A DNA stretch of 64,000 nt from Monosporascus cannonballus (lineage: Eukaryota > Ascomycota > Sordariomycetes > Xylariales). The notes beneath the pieces were generated by a model that made no database searches, had not been told where the DNA came from, and saw only the letters and a program-made list of their open reading frames with translations. The stretch is taken from assembly GCA_004154925.1 (NCBI GenBank), contig QJNS01000084.1, positions 186,001 to 250,000 on the forward strand. Reading direction: 5' to 3'. The position numbers were made by a program, and so were the translations under genes. Positions within the stretch are counted from its first letter, which is position 1. Each line of letters begins with the position of its first letter. Below, in pieces: positions 36,129 to 47,664 of this stretch.

Positions 36129-36843
36129 TCAACCTCTCGATAGTTCTACCACCATCGCTGTTACATCTTCAGGTTGGCAATTCAAAAACACCCAGGTCTG
36201 GCGACAGGGTCTGATTAGAGCTCGGATAACGACTTGAAGGATCTGGTTCCCGACTTTGCAACCAAACCAGTCGACAATAATCTGTACCACCCATGCCGCA
36301 TGCGTATATGCTTGCACTAATCGACGTGGGATCTTGGGTGGCGTACGGGAGGATACATGCGAGCCTCGTGTATCTCTCACAATACTAACTGCCGAGATAC
36401 ATTGCCTATGCTCCTTTACGAATCCTGCGAGGCGGTCTATGGTTATATCAGTGGGAGCCGGTCTCTAAGTTAGACAGACATCTGGGTATGTCGGAGACAA
36501 ACGCTGAGGAAGAAGGCGAGTCGGCATCCGCGCTGTCTCGTCCTTCCCGGAAGATTACCTTGTCACCCCCTGCCAGGCACGCCTTCCTAATTCAGGCGAC
36601 CGCCGAGTTTACTGGCATTTCGTGTTTCGCCTGTGGCTATCTTGTCGCGAATGCTTGTGGCATCCTCGGCGTACAATTCGAGCAATCCTGCAGCCGTCGT
36701 ACACAGCCTCCTAAAATGGTGAAGCAAATATTGGGGTCCATAAACCACGGTATCTGGTCAATATGTAGGGTAGGGCACAAATAATGCATTATCCGCAAAA
36801 CAATCTCGGGCTCGGAAAAGATCATATTGCAATAGTGGCCCAC
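36129..36843. other. Island segment with unassigned frames on both strands
   Basis: Frames of 68-98 codons overlap here: 36129-36380 and 36637-36843 on the minus strand and 36488-36784 on the plus strand. The plus frame starts M-S-E-T-N-A-E-E-E-G-E and has an acidic, Ser-rich N-terminus. None resembles a family I know, and their overlap means at most one strand can be real. Possibly decayed coding sequence. Confidence 0.35.
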
Positions 36844-36943
36844 AGGATCCCTTGAAGTACTCTTCAGGAAATTCGCTGCCTAAGGCCCAGCGCAACGGTT
36901 GGCAATGCTAAGTACACGCATATGGATTTGGAATTGCAAAAGC

Positions 36944-37390
36944 CTATTTCGAGAGCTTGAATGGTCCCAAACCTGCGACTTGGAAGAATCCTCCTGGGTC
37001 ATATTTGGCGCTGACAGTCCGCAAATGCTCCTTGCTCTCAGGCCCATATGAAGTGATAGGATCCTGGTAAGTGAACATATAGTTCATATATCGATAGGAC
37101 GCGGATACATTCTTGCTCCGTGCCTCGTCGTCAATGTTTTGAAGGGCCTCCTTGTTGACATCGAATACCCTCTTGTCATCACTGGCACTTTCCCAAGAAG
37201 TGTAGAACAGCACCACAATAAGAGGACCATCCGACGGCTTGAGCCCCGGAGAGTTTCCGCCGCGAGCAATAGACTGCTCAATCATGGATACAGGTAATGG
37301 CTCGAAAGTGATCGAAAAAAAGAGCTGTAAGCACCAGGATGATTGCCACAATTGCGATTAATTCCACCGATCTTTTGCCCTGTGTAAGGG
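36944..37390 (-). pseudogene. FAD-linked oxidase (berberine-bridge type), C-terminal fragment
   Basis: The C-terminal end of a secreted-type FAD-binding oxidoreductase of the BBE/6-hydroxy-nicotine oxidase family. Readable are F-S-I-T-F-E-P-L-P, an A-R-G-G-N-S-P-G-L turn, S-Y-R-Y-M-N-Y-M, Q-D-P-I-T-S-Y-G and the family end-signature K-Y-D-P-G-G-F-F-Q. The stop is at 36944. There is no ATG: upstream a splice-acceptor-like CTTACACAG precedes about 37383, and no further coding sequence follows, so the FAD-binding N-terminal ~400 residues are missing, replaced by AT-rich sequence. Such enzymes often belong to secondary-metabolite clusters, but none is visible here. Confidence 0.82.
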
Positions 37391-37693
37391 AATAGATATG
37401 TAAGCGAGGTGATGGCCGAGTAATCGCAGACTATTCCAAGAAGTAAATGTATTAACAGACTTCTATCTAGGTTATATATGTATTCGCCCGGGTATGGGAT
37501 TTTGTGATTATCTTAAGTAGGTGAGTCGGTAAATAGTTACCGATATTTAACTATATTTCCCGTATTTTTTTTTATTTTCTTATGTTAATTTTTTTAAAAA
37601 TTAATTCATAATAATTATTATTAGTCGTATATTGCGTTATAATTAATACGGCATTAAATTATATAGTATAGTCGGGGTGTAAAAATCTCCGCT
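37391..37693. other. Island-to-AT-rich transition
   Basis: About 300 bp in which composition turns A+T-rich at about 37540. No gene or known repeat was seen; it ends at the TA target of the DNA transposon. Confidence 0.5.
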
Positions 37694-37695
37694 TA

Positions 37696-39632
37696 AGCCA
37701 AACACCCGGCCAACGCACCACCTCCTCAACGCCCCACCCCCAATTTGAGGCTATCGCCAAGCTATCTACATACTTCAAAAATCAATAACTTAACAACCAA
37801 TTAAGTAACCCATATCGGGTTTTTAACAAAATCGCACTATTATATAATCGGGATTATCAGTATAATATTCGCTTTCTTTATCTCCTTCGTCTTGGGCTTC
37901 GTTTTGCGAAATGACAGCGGAAGGTCCTTACGCGTTACTCTTTAATCCGGCCTTTACTTGCTTAACGTTCTTTAGCCGTACGAATTTTTCATTAAGGTCA
38001 GCTTTTACCTTCCTTAATTTCTTTAGGCGTATCTTTTTAAAGGCTAAAATTAATTGGCTATTATGATTTTTGAAAGCGGTTAATTCGTTATTAAATATAT
38101 TAAGTATTTTACTAATTTTGCAAAAAAAAAAGCCGAACGGTAATTTTCCTGAAAACTGGGTCGACCTTAATCAAAGCTTTTTTAAAAATCCTTATATCCC
38201 TTGAAAATTTAAATATATTAAAGCTTATTAAAGCAAATGGCGAAAAAAAATCGGGTTGTTATAAAAAAATAAGCCATTCGGCAACCGGTCGATTTTCCGT
38301 ACCTTCGTTCTTTTTTATATATTTATTTTTTAAAACCTTATCCCGATTAATAGGCCATATTCCTATCGCCTTAAAGCCATTTATTATATATCGTAAGACC
38401 TTTATAATCTTTTTTCCGGCCTTGGCGAACGTCTATAGGAAATCCGTTTTATCTATTGCTTCCGAAACCCTTTCGTAACAGCGCTCCTAGAATTAATAAC
38501 GGAACCTGCGCTTTAAAACGGAAAAAACATTTACATTAAGCGGCTGCCATACGTGCAATAAATATAAGAACAAAAAGATGATATAAATTTTGTTAATTAA
38601 GCTAGTCCATATAAATTCTTTAATAATATAACTGTTATAGCCGTCGATAATAAGGAACTTCTATTTTCGCAAGTTGGCAGGCTTGATATAAGGGATAAAT
38701 ACTTTTCGTAACCATTTTAACCTAATATCTGTATTAATCCAGCTATTTAAAAATATCGTAAAATACCAGTTTTTATATAGTTGGTTTTCCGTATCGGGAA
38801 ACTATTATTATTATACGTTAACGCCGTTAAATATAATTAACGAAAAAAGACTGCGTTTATTTACGTTAATACAGATTATAACAGATATTTAGGCGCGTTT
38901 AAAAATATCCTTTAAAAAATAAGTTTCTTAAAGGTTTTATTAAATATGAAAACATTTTCTCCTATACTTTCCATTATTCCAAATTTATCCGCATTATATC
39001 TATTCCGGGAATATATCTTCCGTATTTTCGGCAGAGCTAGGCGATCGAACAATACGGTATATACGATTACGATAACCCCGTTTAAGCGCTAATAATTAAT
39101 AACCCGACTCTTAAAAGTTTTAATTTCATAATGTCATTAAAAAAAATCGCGTTACATATTTCTTTTTTAGCCGTTTACGGCTGCCGGAATTAATAAAGAA
39201 GCATTACGCGTACGTATAAAATCGGGAATAAGAAGGAACGTATCCAAACTGGCCTTGGATTACGACCCATTTCGTTAAATAGTTTTCCAAAACCTTAGGT
39301 ACTTTTTAACGGTTTTCGTTACGCTTTTCCCGGGTCCGTATGCCGTTAATTTTGCGACGAAAATAAATACGTTCGACCTGGTATAACTTGGAGGCCGCTC
39401 GGATGGACCTCCTATTTGCAACCTCGTTAATCGCCTTCGCAGCACGTAATTAAACAACAAATCCCATATCGTTAAAATCGCTTAATTCTGAAAATTAAAA
39501 AGGTATCATTCTTTTTCCAATAAGACGTTATTTGATAAAGATATATATAATTGAAGTTTAGGTCAGTACGTTGGGTGTCTCGAAAATTCGGTGGGGCGTT
39601 GAGGGGGTGGTGCGTTAACCGAGTGTTTGACT
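37696..39632 (-). mobile_element. Fot1/pogo-like DNA transposon, 1937 bp
   Basis: Ends are ~54-bp imperfect terminal inverted repeats: AGCCAAACACCCGG... at 37696 and its complement AGTCAAACACTCGG... ending at 39632. Both share the core ACGCACCACC-CTCAACGCCCCACC. A TA dinucleotide flanks each side (37694-37695 and 39633-39634), the target of Tc1/mariner-pogo elements. Length matches fungal Fot1/Pot2 elements (about 1.9 kb). The inner part is RIP-mutated, the inverted repeats much less. Confidence 0.9.
37900..39530 (-). pseudogene. Pogo/Fot1-type transposase, RIP-degraded
   Basis: Minus-strand remnant of a DDD/DDE transposase with N-terminal helix-turn-helix DNA-binding domain. Near 39275-39460 one reads N-E-V-A-N-R-R-S-I-R-A-A-S-K-L-Y-Q-V (with one stop and a shift), typical of the pogo HTH. 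The first catalytic region is Y-N-A-D-K-F-G-I-M (38968-38999). The second is L-I-I-D-G-Y-N-S with its Asp codon at 38643-38645. The third, near 38527-38560, reads H-V-W-Q-P-L-N-V-N-V-F, with Asn where the family has Asp. Many TAA/TAG stops make it nonfunctional. Confidence 0.8.
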
Positions 39633-39634
39633 TA

Positions 39635-39943
39635 GTCTCCACGCTCTATATTTCCAATTCTTATCTTCACAACTTTACTTATACGTTTTTCTACTAACCC
39701 TTAATAAAATTACTAGCGATTTTAATTACTTATAAATAAATAGATTACTTATACGATAACTTACTTTAATATTTCGTATACCAGCTCTAAGCTGCAATTA
39801 CAATCTTAATTTGCCTTAATATATTATTTATTAAATTATTTAATATGCCTTTTACGAACTTTTCTTATACAGCAATTATAATAGCAGTAAGTAAATTCAA
39901 TGCTTTCTGCGTATTACCGAATAACTTAAGCTTCGGTTCCTTT
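39635..39943. other. AT-rich spacer between transposon and LTR
   Basis: About 310 bp, A+T-rich, without recognisable gene or repeat. It contains the left target site (TTTTA at 39944-39948) of the LTR that follows. Confidence 0.5.
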
Positions 39944-39948
39944 TTTTA

Positions 39949-40282
39949 TATGACGGCTAGGGGGTTTAACCAATTATTAAACCTTAGTCGTACGGGTTTA
40001 TGTTGGCAGGAGTATCGTAGGAATTTGAGCAATAAATACAGTAACGTATTACGTTTCGTAATTCCAAAGGTGTTTTAGGTAACGATATTATATTGCAAGT
40101 TAAAGTTATCTAAATTATAGAAATAATAAGCATATTGTATTTGTTTTTTTCGATCTTATCGAGCCTGGCTTTATCGGCTTTACGATAAATCTTGTTGAGC
40201 TATTACGTAATTTATCCTATATAGCTTAGTTATCTTTTTGTTACGACCGTTTTCCGAGGCCGCAGCCTGTTAGACCATAATA
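39949..40282 (-). repeat. 3' LTR of chromovirus N
   Basis: A 334-bp LTR from TATGACGGC (RIP form of TGTGACGGC) to GACCATAATA. The R-U5 half is well preserved and matches F and the 27247 solo LTR. The U3 half is of another subtype (GAGGCCGCAGCCTGTTAG near the outer end). The left flank is TTTTA. Confidence 0.85.
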
Positions 40283-40352
40283 CGATCCTCTCTTTCTATA
40301 ATTTTCGTCTCGAAGATTTCTTTTTTTTTTTGGTAAATTTTTTGGGGTTTTT

Positions 40353-40923
40353 ATGTCGGGTCGTATTAAAACTTAATTAACAGAAAAACGAAAAAAAATA
40401 ACTTACTTAAGTTTATTATTTTTCGAATTATAAATATATTTATATATTCGTATTATATTCGTTATAGTTCAATATGTTATCGTATTTTTTGTCGGATTTT
40501 TTTCGGTACAAAATATGTATAACGCGGAATTAAGGCTTTTGCGACGTTAACGGCCTTTTTATTTTTCAGCTTAAAAAGTTTATTTCCAATTAGCTTAAAG
40601 TTAAAACGAAACTTTAGAAAGTTAAAAAAGGCGAAACAGGTATAAACCAAAGTTCGCCGGCTTCGAAAACAAAAGAAATTATGGGCCGATCGTATAATAC
40701 GTATATTATCTCGCAGATTTCGGTTTCTAGAGGAGTTGGATAAATTGGAACGTTAAAAAAAATAGACCGAACTGGAGGCCGCATTAACAAAGGCCGCATT
40801 TCCTCTCGACTGGTCCAACCTGAAGTTTACCGATTGATTATCTATTAATTGGAGAACTTTTAATCTTATTAACCTTAGCATTGCTGGTAAAAGTTTTTCA
40901 ACAGGCGTTGGGCGCCAATAAGA
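40353..40923 (+). pseudogene. Region equivalent to the opposite-strand ORF in N
   Basis: It lies between the 3' LTR and the chromodomain, as in the other copies. It starts M-S-G-R-I near 40353 and ends in the same G-R-Q/A-P-I neighbourhood next to the chromodomain. The middle is strongly diverged from A/C/F, although a coiled, charged part and a W-S-N-L-type tail (about 40800-40860) can be read. Homology is by position and partial residues only. Confidence 0.4.
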
Positions 40924-41558
40924 TTTTTGGCGGGTTCCTAGGTGTTTTCGGAATCCGGGTATTTTTTCTATTTAATTAGGCACTAAGTAAATCCGTTTTG
41001 TTTTTGTATATTAAGAATTTTTTTTATTTCGGATATTTATTTATTTTTTATTTTTATATTATTTTATATTATATATATTTTAATTATATATATTATTAAC
41101 TTAAATAGAAAAACGTAAAAAGTAAATAAAATTTAATTTTTAATAAAAGTTCTAATTAATAATTATTTTGAAGCTTTTTTAATAATTCTATATAGATCGA
41201 TATATTTAAAATCGAAATTCTTATTTAATTCTGTTATTTAAATATTTTTAGTAATAAGAAAAATTATTTTCCCTTTTTCAAAAATTAATCCTTTTAACCT
41301 TTTTTAATTATAATATTTACTTATTTAATTACGTATAAATCTTAAGTCTGGTTTTATTTCTTAATATATTTATGTTAATTATTTTAATGTAAAAATCGTT
41401 TTAATATTAATTAAATTATTATTACGTATTTTTTGATAAATCTTTAAAATAAAATCAAAATTTATATTTGCTAATATTATTTTAGTATTTTTGTAATAAT
41501 TAATATTATAAGTTAATTGTGTAATTCGCAGTTTTTTAACTTAATTATTTTATTCGTA
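40924..41558 (-). pseudogene. Chromovirus N, chromodomain and integrase tail
   Basis: Minus-strand end of pol. The chromodomain motif Y-P-D-S-E-N-T-stop-E-P-A-K-N-L (Trp changed to stop) is at about 40925-40975. The sequence is collinear with F to about 54440, where element P abuts. The remaining upstream pol of N is not found on the other side of P. Confidence 0.75.
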
Positions 41559-41727
41559 ATTGTGATAGGGCTGTATGGAGCCTTATTATGGAGCACCGGA
41601 TAAATGCCGGTACCAAGTAGTACTAGCGCAACGTCTTATATGCGAACATATATAACTGTATTTTTATTTTCCCTTTTTTTTTCTTTTTAGCTAGAAAATA
41701 AATTTTTATTAGCAATTAATTGCAGAT
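41559..41727 (+). repeat. Probable 5' LTR of chromovirus P (right end uncertain)
   Basis: It begins TGTGATAGGGCTGTATGG after GTAAT and has near-normal composition with a dyad CACCGG/CCGGTA. A TG...CA end could be at 41727 (AATTGCA), but no second copy was found in the window to confirm it. Confidence 0.5.
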
Positions 41728-44700
41728 CGTTTAGGTAAAGCCTTTTATATATTTTCTAGCTTACTATTTAGCAGAGTAGGAGATATTTGGGATTAGATGT
41801 TAAGATTTTCGCACGTTCTTTAAGGGGCCTAATAAGTGGCCTTTATCGATCCAGAGTTATAAAAGGTATTTAGCGTTATAACGGAAATTTTAATAAGTTT
41901 AATAATAGTTATAAAATAACGTATAAGTTATTAACTTAAAAAAATAAAAAAAAGTAATTTAATTCTGTAAGCATATAAAAGCGTAATATAAAGCAAATAA
42001 GAAGTTAATATAAACGGTCGAATAGTTTAAAAACGGCTTATTACTTAATAAAAACTTATTATTTAATTATAAATTCTGAATATAATAGCCTTTATTAATA
42101 CCGATTTTTTTTCGATTTAATAACAATCGGAAGCATAATTATGTTATTTTATAAAAATAGTTCGAACGACCGAATTAATAACAGGAATTAAGCAGAAGCC
42201 GTTATTTTGGCCGAAGAAATTCGACGAAATAAAAAAAGAGTTCCCCAGATAATACGTATTTATAACTTATAAGCTCGAAATAAACGTTATTTTCGTAAAA
42301 AGACTTTATAAGTAATTTTATATTATATATAAAAAAATGTGAAATTAATATATAACGTACGGTTATTATTTATTATATTACCGAAAGTTTAAATAATATT
42401 TATAATTTTATCGGGTTTTTTAAATATTATATAAATAATATAATAATAGGCATAAAAATGGAAAAATAACCGAATATTTTCGGAATTTAATTTAAATCGA
42501 TAATATGAAATTTTTATAAATTTATTTTTTATTCGAAAAAATATTAACAAATATAAAAAGGATTATTTGGCTAACAGAAACGAAATTCACGTTTTTAAAG
42601 GAAATATTAAATAAAAAATTTACTTAAGTTTTAATTTTAATGAATTTTTATAAAAATTATAATACATAGGTAAATAAGGTAATAAAAATTGCCGGACGCC
42701 TTAAAAAAATAATATAGCAAAAAAGAACGAATGATTTTCTAATAACTTAATCGGGCGATAATAACTAAATAAGAAATAACTTAAATAACGATATAAACAT
42801 AACGAGTATTTCGGTAATAAAATAACAAAAATAAAAACTTTAAATTTTACCCTTAATACTAAAGTAATATATATAATAAATAATTTAACAAAAGCGAAAC
42901 GCTTATAAAACAAAAGACTTTTACTTATATTATAAGCGTTTTAATTATAAGGCAAACCGCTGCCCGTTTTTATTAATAAAAAACTGCAAAAAAGGATTAA
43001 TTCGTTAAAAAGTATAAAAACGAAAAATCGGAATTTAAAAACAAAAAAGAAAAAAGTAATTTTTAAATATTCACGTATTTAAAAACGAAAAACGATTTAG
43101 GCTCCAATAAAAATTGCGAAGCAAAATATAGACGCTATTTTATTCATTATCGATATATATATTAATTAAGAAAAATTTGTGAAAACTTTTGTTAATTAAG
43201 AATATAAATATTTTATCGTAATAAGCAAAACGTTTGTAAAATACTTATAGTTATTACATATTTTAATAAACTTATGCGGATTAAAAAAGGTTTAAAAAAT
43301 TAATAACGGTAAGGAAAAATTAAGGAAATAATATATATGGAGATAAATATCGACGGTTTTAATGTTAAGATATTCGTATATATTATTAATGGCCTTTATT
43401 TTTTTTCGGTTTTAAAAAAGTTTTAAATAAAATGTTATAACGTTATATACGTAATATAAAAATATTTTTTAACGGTAAATATATTAAGTTATATAAAGGT
43501 TTACGAAAAAAACACGAAACTTAAAAAAATAATATATAAATAATGCGTAAAGCGAAAAAAATTTTAATTGCCATTTTTAATGCGAAATTTTGAATGATTA
43601 AAAAAATTAAAATGATTAAATAAAAACTTTAATTAGTTTTAATTATTTTAGCCGATATTAATAAGATATTAACGTTTAAAAAAAGTAAATATTAACGAAA
43701 GATTTATATTTAAATTAAAACTGTTTCGAAAATTATTCGATAAAAAATTCAATAATGTTTTATTTTTATCCTGCTCCGGAATAAATTATATAATTGTATT
43801 AAATAGAAACGAAATAAAAAGAGAAATATTAATATTATAAGGGCCCTTATATAATATAATTAAGGATAAATTATTAGTTTTAAGGAAAACGCTAAGAAAG
43901 TTTTTAAACAAAAAATATATCCGTATAAACATTTTACCTATAAGGGTTCCGGTTTTATTTGTAAAAAAACCCGGAAGAAAATTGCGTTTTTGCTACAATT
44001 ATTAGGCGTTAAATATAATAACCGAAAAAAACCGTTATTGTTTACCATTTATTTCGAAAGTTTTAAGCTTATTTTTTTATATTAAATAATTTACGAAAGT
44101 AAATATTCAAATAACGTTTTATAAGATTAAAATTAAAAAAAGAAATAAATGAAAAACAATATTCCGAATACGTTTCGGCTTATACGAATAACTGGTAATA
44201 CCGTTCGGTTTTTACGGGGTTTCTATAATTTTTTAATAATACGTTAACAGGATCTTAAAAAAAATACGTTAACGTTTTTTGCTTAACGTATATATATAAT
44301 ATTTTTATTTTTTTCGAATTTAAGGAAAATTATATGTAAAAAATAAAAAAGGTTTTAAGCTGGTTAAAAAACGAGTTTAAATTTAGATATTTTTAATTGC
44401 AAATTTGCCGTAAAAATAACAAAATATTTTGGATTTATTATAAACGCCGGAAAGAGAATACGAATAAACCTCGAGAAATTACGTATAATTAAAAAATAAG
44501 AAATTTCCAAAACGTTTAAAGGAATCAGAAGTTTTTTAGGGTTCGCAAATTTTTACCGTAATTTCATAATTTATTATGCGGATATATCGGTACCGTTAAT
44601 AGATTTAATCCGGAGAAAAACCTTATTCCGTTAAGAAAAAAAAAGTAATATTTAAATATTTTGAAAATGGTTTTATAACGGAACTCATTTTGGGGTAATA

Positions 44701-46720
44701 AAAGCCTGCAAAACTTATAATATTAAAAGCAAATTATTTATCCTAAGTTAATAAATTAAAAGTATTATATCCGGTTATTTATTGTTTTCAAAAACCAAAC
44801 CCCGTTAAAATTAATTACGAATATATAATAAGACATTTATAATAGTAATAAATTATTTGAAAACGTAAAATATGGAATTACGTAACGTAATAACCTTATT
44901 TAAGATTATGACCGAATATAAAAATTTAAAATATTTTAAAATTATTAAAAACTTAAACGAACGTTAAATAAGGTAACTAAAGAAATTATTTTATTTTAAT
45001 TTGTATTTCGAATTCCGTATGAACCGTTTGAATATTAAGGTCGATATATTTTCGCATAAAAAATAAAATATATTTAAAAAAAGCGATAATTGAAAAACTA
45101 TTTAAAAATTTTAATTAATAAAAATAAATAATTATTTATAATACTTATAAAACTATAAAAATATACCAAAAATACGATAATATTTAATAATATTAAAATT
45201 AAAAATAACAGGTTATTTCGAAAAACATAAATATTTTAATATTACGAAAATTTTCAAAAATTTTAAAACGGAATATTAGAACATAATAGAAATTACGATT
45301 ATATTATTAAAGTTATTATAGAAAAAGTAATATTTTTACAAAATTAAAGTTATTAATATTAATTACGGAATATACTTTAAAAATTAAAAACTTTTTTTAA
45401 TTTCAAAAACGTTTTTAAATCTTAAATTAAAAACCGTTTAAAATAGCCTTAATATAAAATATTTACGATTTTTATATAATAGGTTATTTAAGTAAAAAGG
45501 TTACGATAACGGTATTTTTGAAAAGCTTTTTCTGGCCGAATATATATTGTACAATAAGGCAGTTTTATAAGACTTATAATGTATACGGTTATAAAAACGT
45601 ATAAAAAAATAAAAAGAATTATTAAAATTATTTTCGATATTTAAATAATTCTATAACAAATTATTCATTAATTTTATAACCGATTTATTAACTGTTTTTA
45701 AATATAACTTATATTTTTTAATAATTATAATAAACCGATTATTTATAATAATAATCCTAAAAATAATACGTACGATAAACGTAAAAACCTATATGAAAAT
45801 ATTTGTAAAAATGTATTAAAATGTTATACTTTCTTTAAAGGTATTATAAATAATAAAGAAATTTATTAAATAAAGAAATTTTAAACCAGGTTTTACAAAT
45901 TAATAAGGATAAAATAACACTTTTTTATCGTATATTACTTAAAAATTAATTATATTACGAAAAAAGTTAATTAAAAAATATTAACTAATTTACGAATTTT
46001 CGTAACGTATTTGTAATAAAAATAAAATAAGTTTTTTCCGAGGGCGATATTCGTAATTAATAACCGAAATATAATTTTAATAAAATGAATTTCTTTTTAT
46101 TTTATAAATATTACGTTAATTTAATTCCCTAAATAAAAAAAATTCGGTAATTAAGAAAATTCTATATATAAAAAAGAAAGATTTCGTCAGAAAATTACGA
46201 AAAGGTACGAAATTCGCCTAAGCCGCAATAACGGCGGCCTAGCAAACTTAAAAGAAAATAACGAATAAACGTTATTTTCCTGCCGAAAAACACGAAATTA
46301 ACAATAACCTTTAATTATCCTTAAAAAATAATACCTTTTTTTGACCGTCGAAAAAGTTAAGATAATTTTAAATTAAATATTAAGTAATTAAAATAATTAA
46401 TTTTTATATTATTAAATTAAGTTTATTTAAAAATATTTATAATTACTTTTACGTTAATTTATTAAAACGTATATATTATAACTTTTTATTATTTCAAATT
46501 AAAATAAATATATATAATATTTTATTACGTTTTAAAAAAATGATAAAGCAGAATTTAAAATCGAAAATATTTTCCAAGCCCGAACTAAAAAAATAAAAAA
46601 AAGCTTAATATATTAAATTTAGATAAAATAATTAAATTCCGTAAAATTAACTTAAAAACCGTGTAAAGAATTTATAAATATGGCGGTTTTATAATCATTT
46701 AAAAAAGAATACTGTAATAT
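41728..46720 (+). pseudogene. Chromovirus P, gag-pol (second family, RIP-degraded)
   Basis: Plus-strand gypsy element distinct from the A-F family. RT is clear at 43900-44600: P-V-L-F-V-K-K-P-G-R-K-L-R-F-C, A-L-N-I-I-T-E-K-N-R-Y-C-L-P-F, then F-R-I-R-F-G-L-Y-E and later F-R-N-Q-K/F-F-R-V-type residues. Integrase core residues (N-F-I-T-D-L, I-I-I-N-R-L) are near 45660-45760. A chromodomain-like stretch with V-E-N-I-F-Q-A-R-T-K lies at about 46551-46700. gag should occupy about 42100-42960. RIP stops occur throughout. Confidence 0.75.
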
Positions 46721-47664
46721 AACTATTAATAACAGCTTTTAAATTTAACGTATTATTCGAAAGCGGACAAATAAAAACCCAGCTTAAAAATACCGGCCGA
46801 ACGGCATATGAAGTATAAAAAACTTAAGGAAACCGTTTAAAAATAACTTCATATAATTTGAAAATAAATATTAAAATAACGTTTTTGTTATTTACCAATA
46901 AAATATATTAAAAAGAACTTGAAAATTATAAAAATAATACATTAATTACAAAATTATTTAATTATTTTTAAAAACTTATAAATTTAACTATTTACCTTAC
47001 GAATTCGTAACGTTAATATTACGTAAAAATTACGTATTTAAGGCACGCGATTATTCGGCCTTATTTATATTAAATTTTAATAAAACCGAAATTTTCATTT
47101 TAATCGTTTAAATTATCATTCCAAAATTTTTGAAAACGATAATAATATAATTATTAATAATTATTAATTTAATTTATAACGTAAATTAATAAATAATATA
47201 AAAAACGCGCAAATATCTCAAAAAACCTTATATAATAAAATCTATCATTTTTATATTTAATATATCTTTTATTATATAAAACCGAGAAATTAACAAAACC
47301 GATAATTTAATTTACATATAAATAACGTATAAATTAGGGATTAAAGGTATAAATTTACTTTAAAATAAATAATATCTTAAAATTTAAAACGTAAATGTAA
47401 AATTTTAATACCTGCTTTTTTTTACATAGGGATAGCGGTTAAATTAAGGTTAACAGCAAAAAAGAACTATAAATAATACGTAAAAGAAATAAATTTATTA
47501 AAACTTCGATAATCCTAATTAAAAATAACTTTATAAAACGTATCGATTATTTAACGAAATTCGAAAATATCCGTATATTACGTAAATATTATATTAAAAA
47601 AATATATTCATAAAAATAACAAAAATATTTATTTCAGGATCTTTATAATTATAATTAAGGTAAT
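46721..47664. other. Unresolved AT-rich sequence after P
   Basis: Strongly RIP-affected, probably the untranslated 3' region of P or another insertion. I could not find a second copy of the 41559 LTR here, so the end of P is undetermined. No domain was recognised. Confidence 0.4.

Noticed and set aside
39845..40078. 77-codon plus-strand frame
   Set aside because: Crosses the boundary between spacer and LTR of N.
42701..42913. 70-codon minus-strand frame rich in Phe and Tyr
   Set aside because: Antisense shadow of the gag region of P; composition is that of AT-rich noise.
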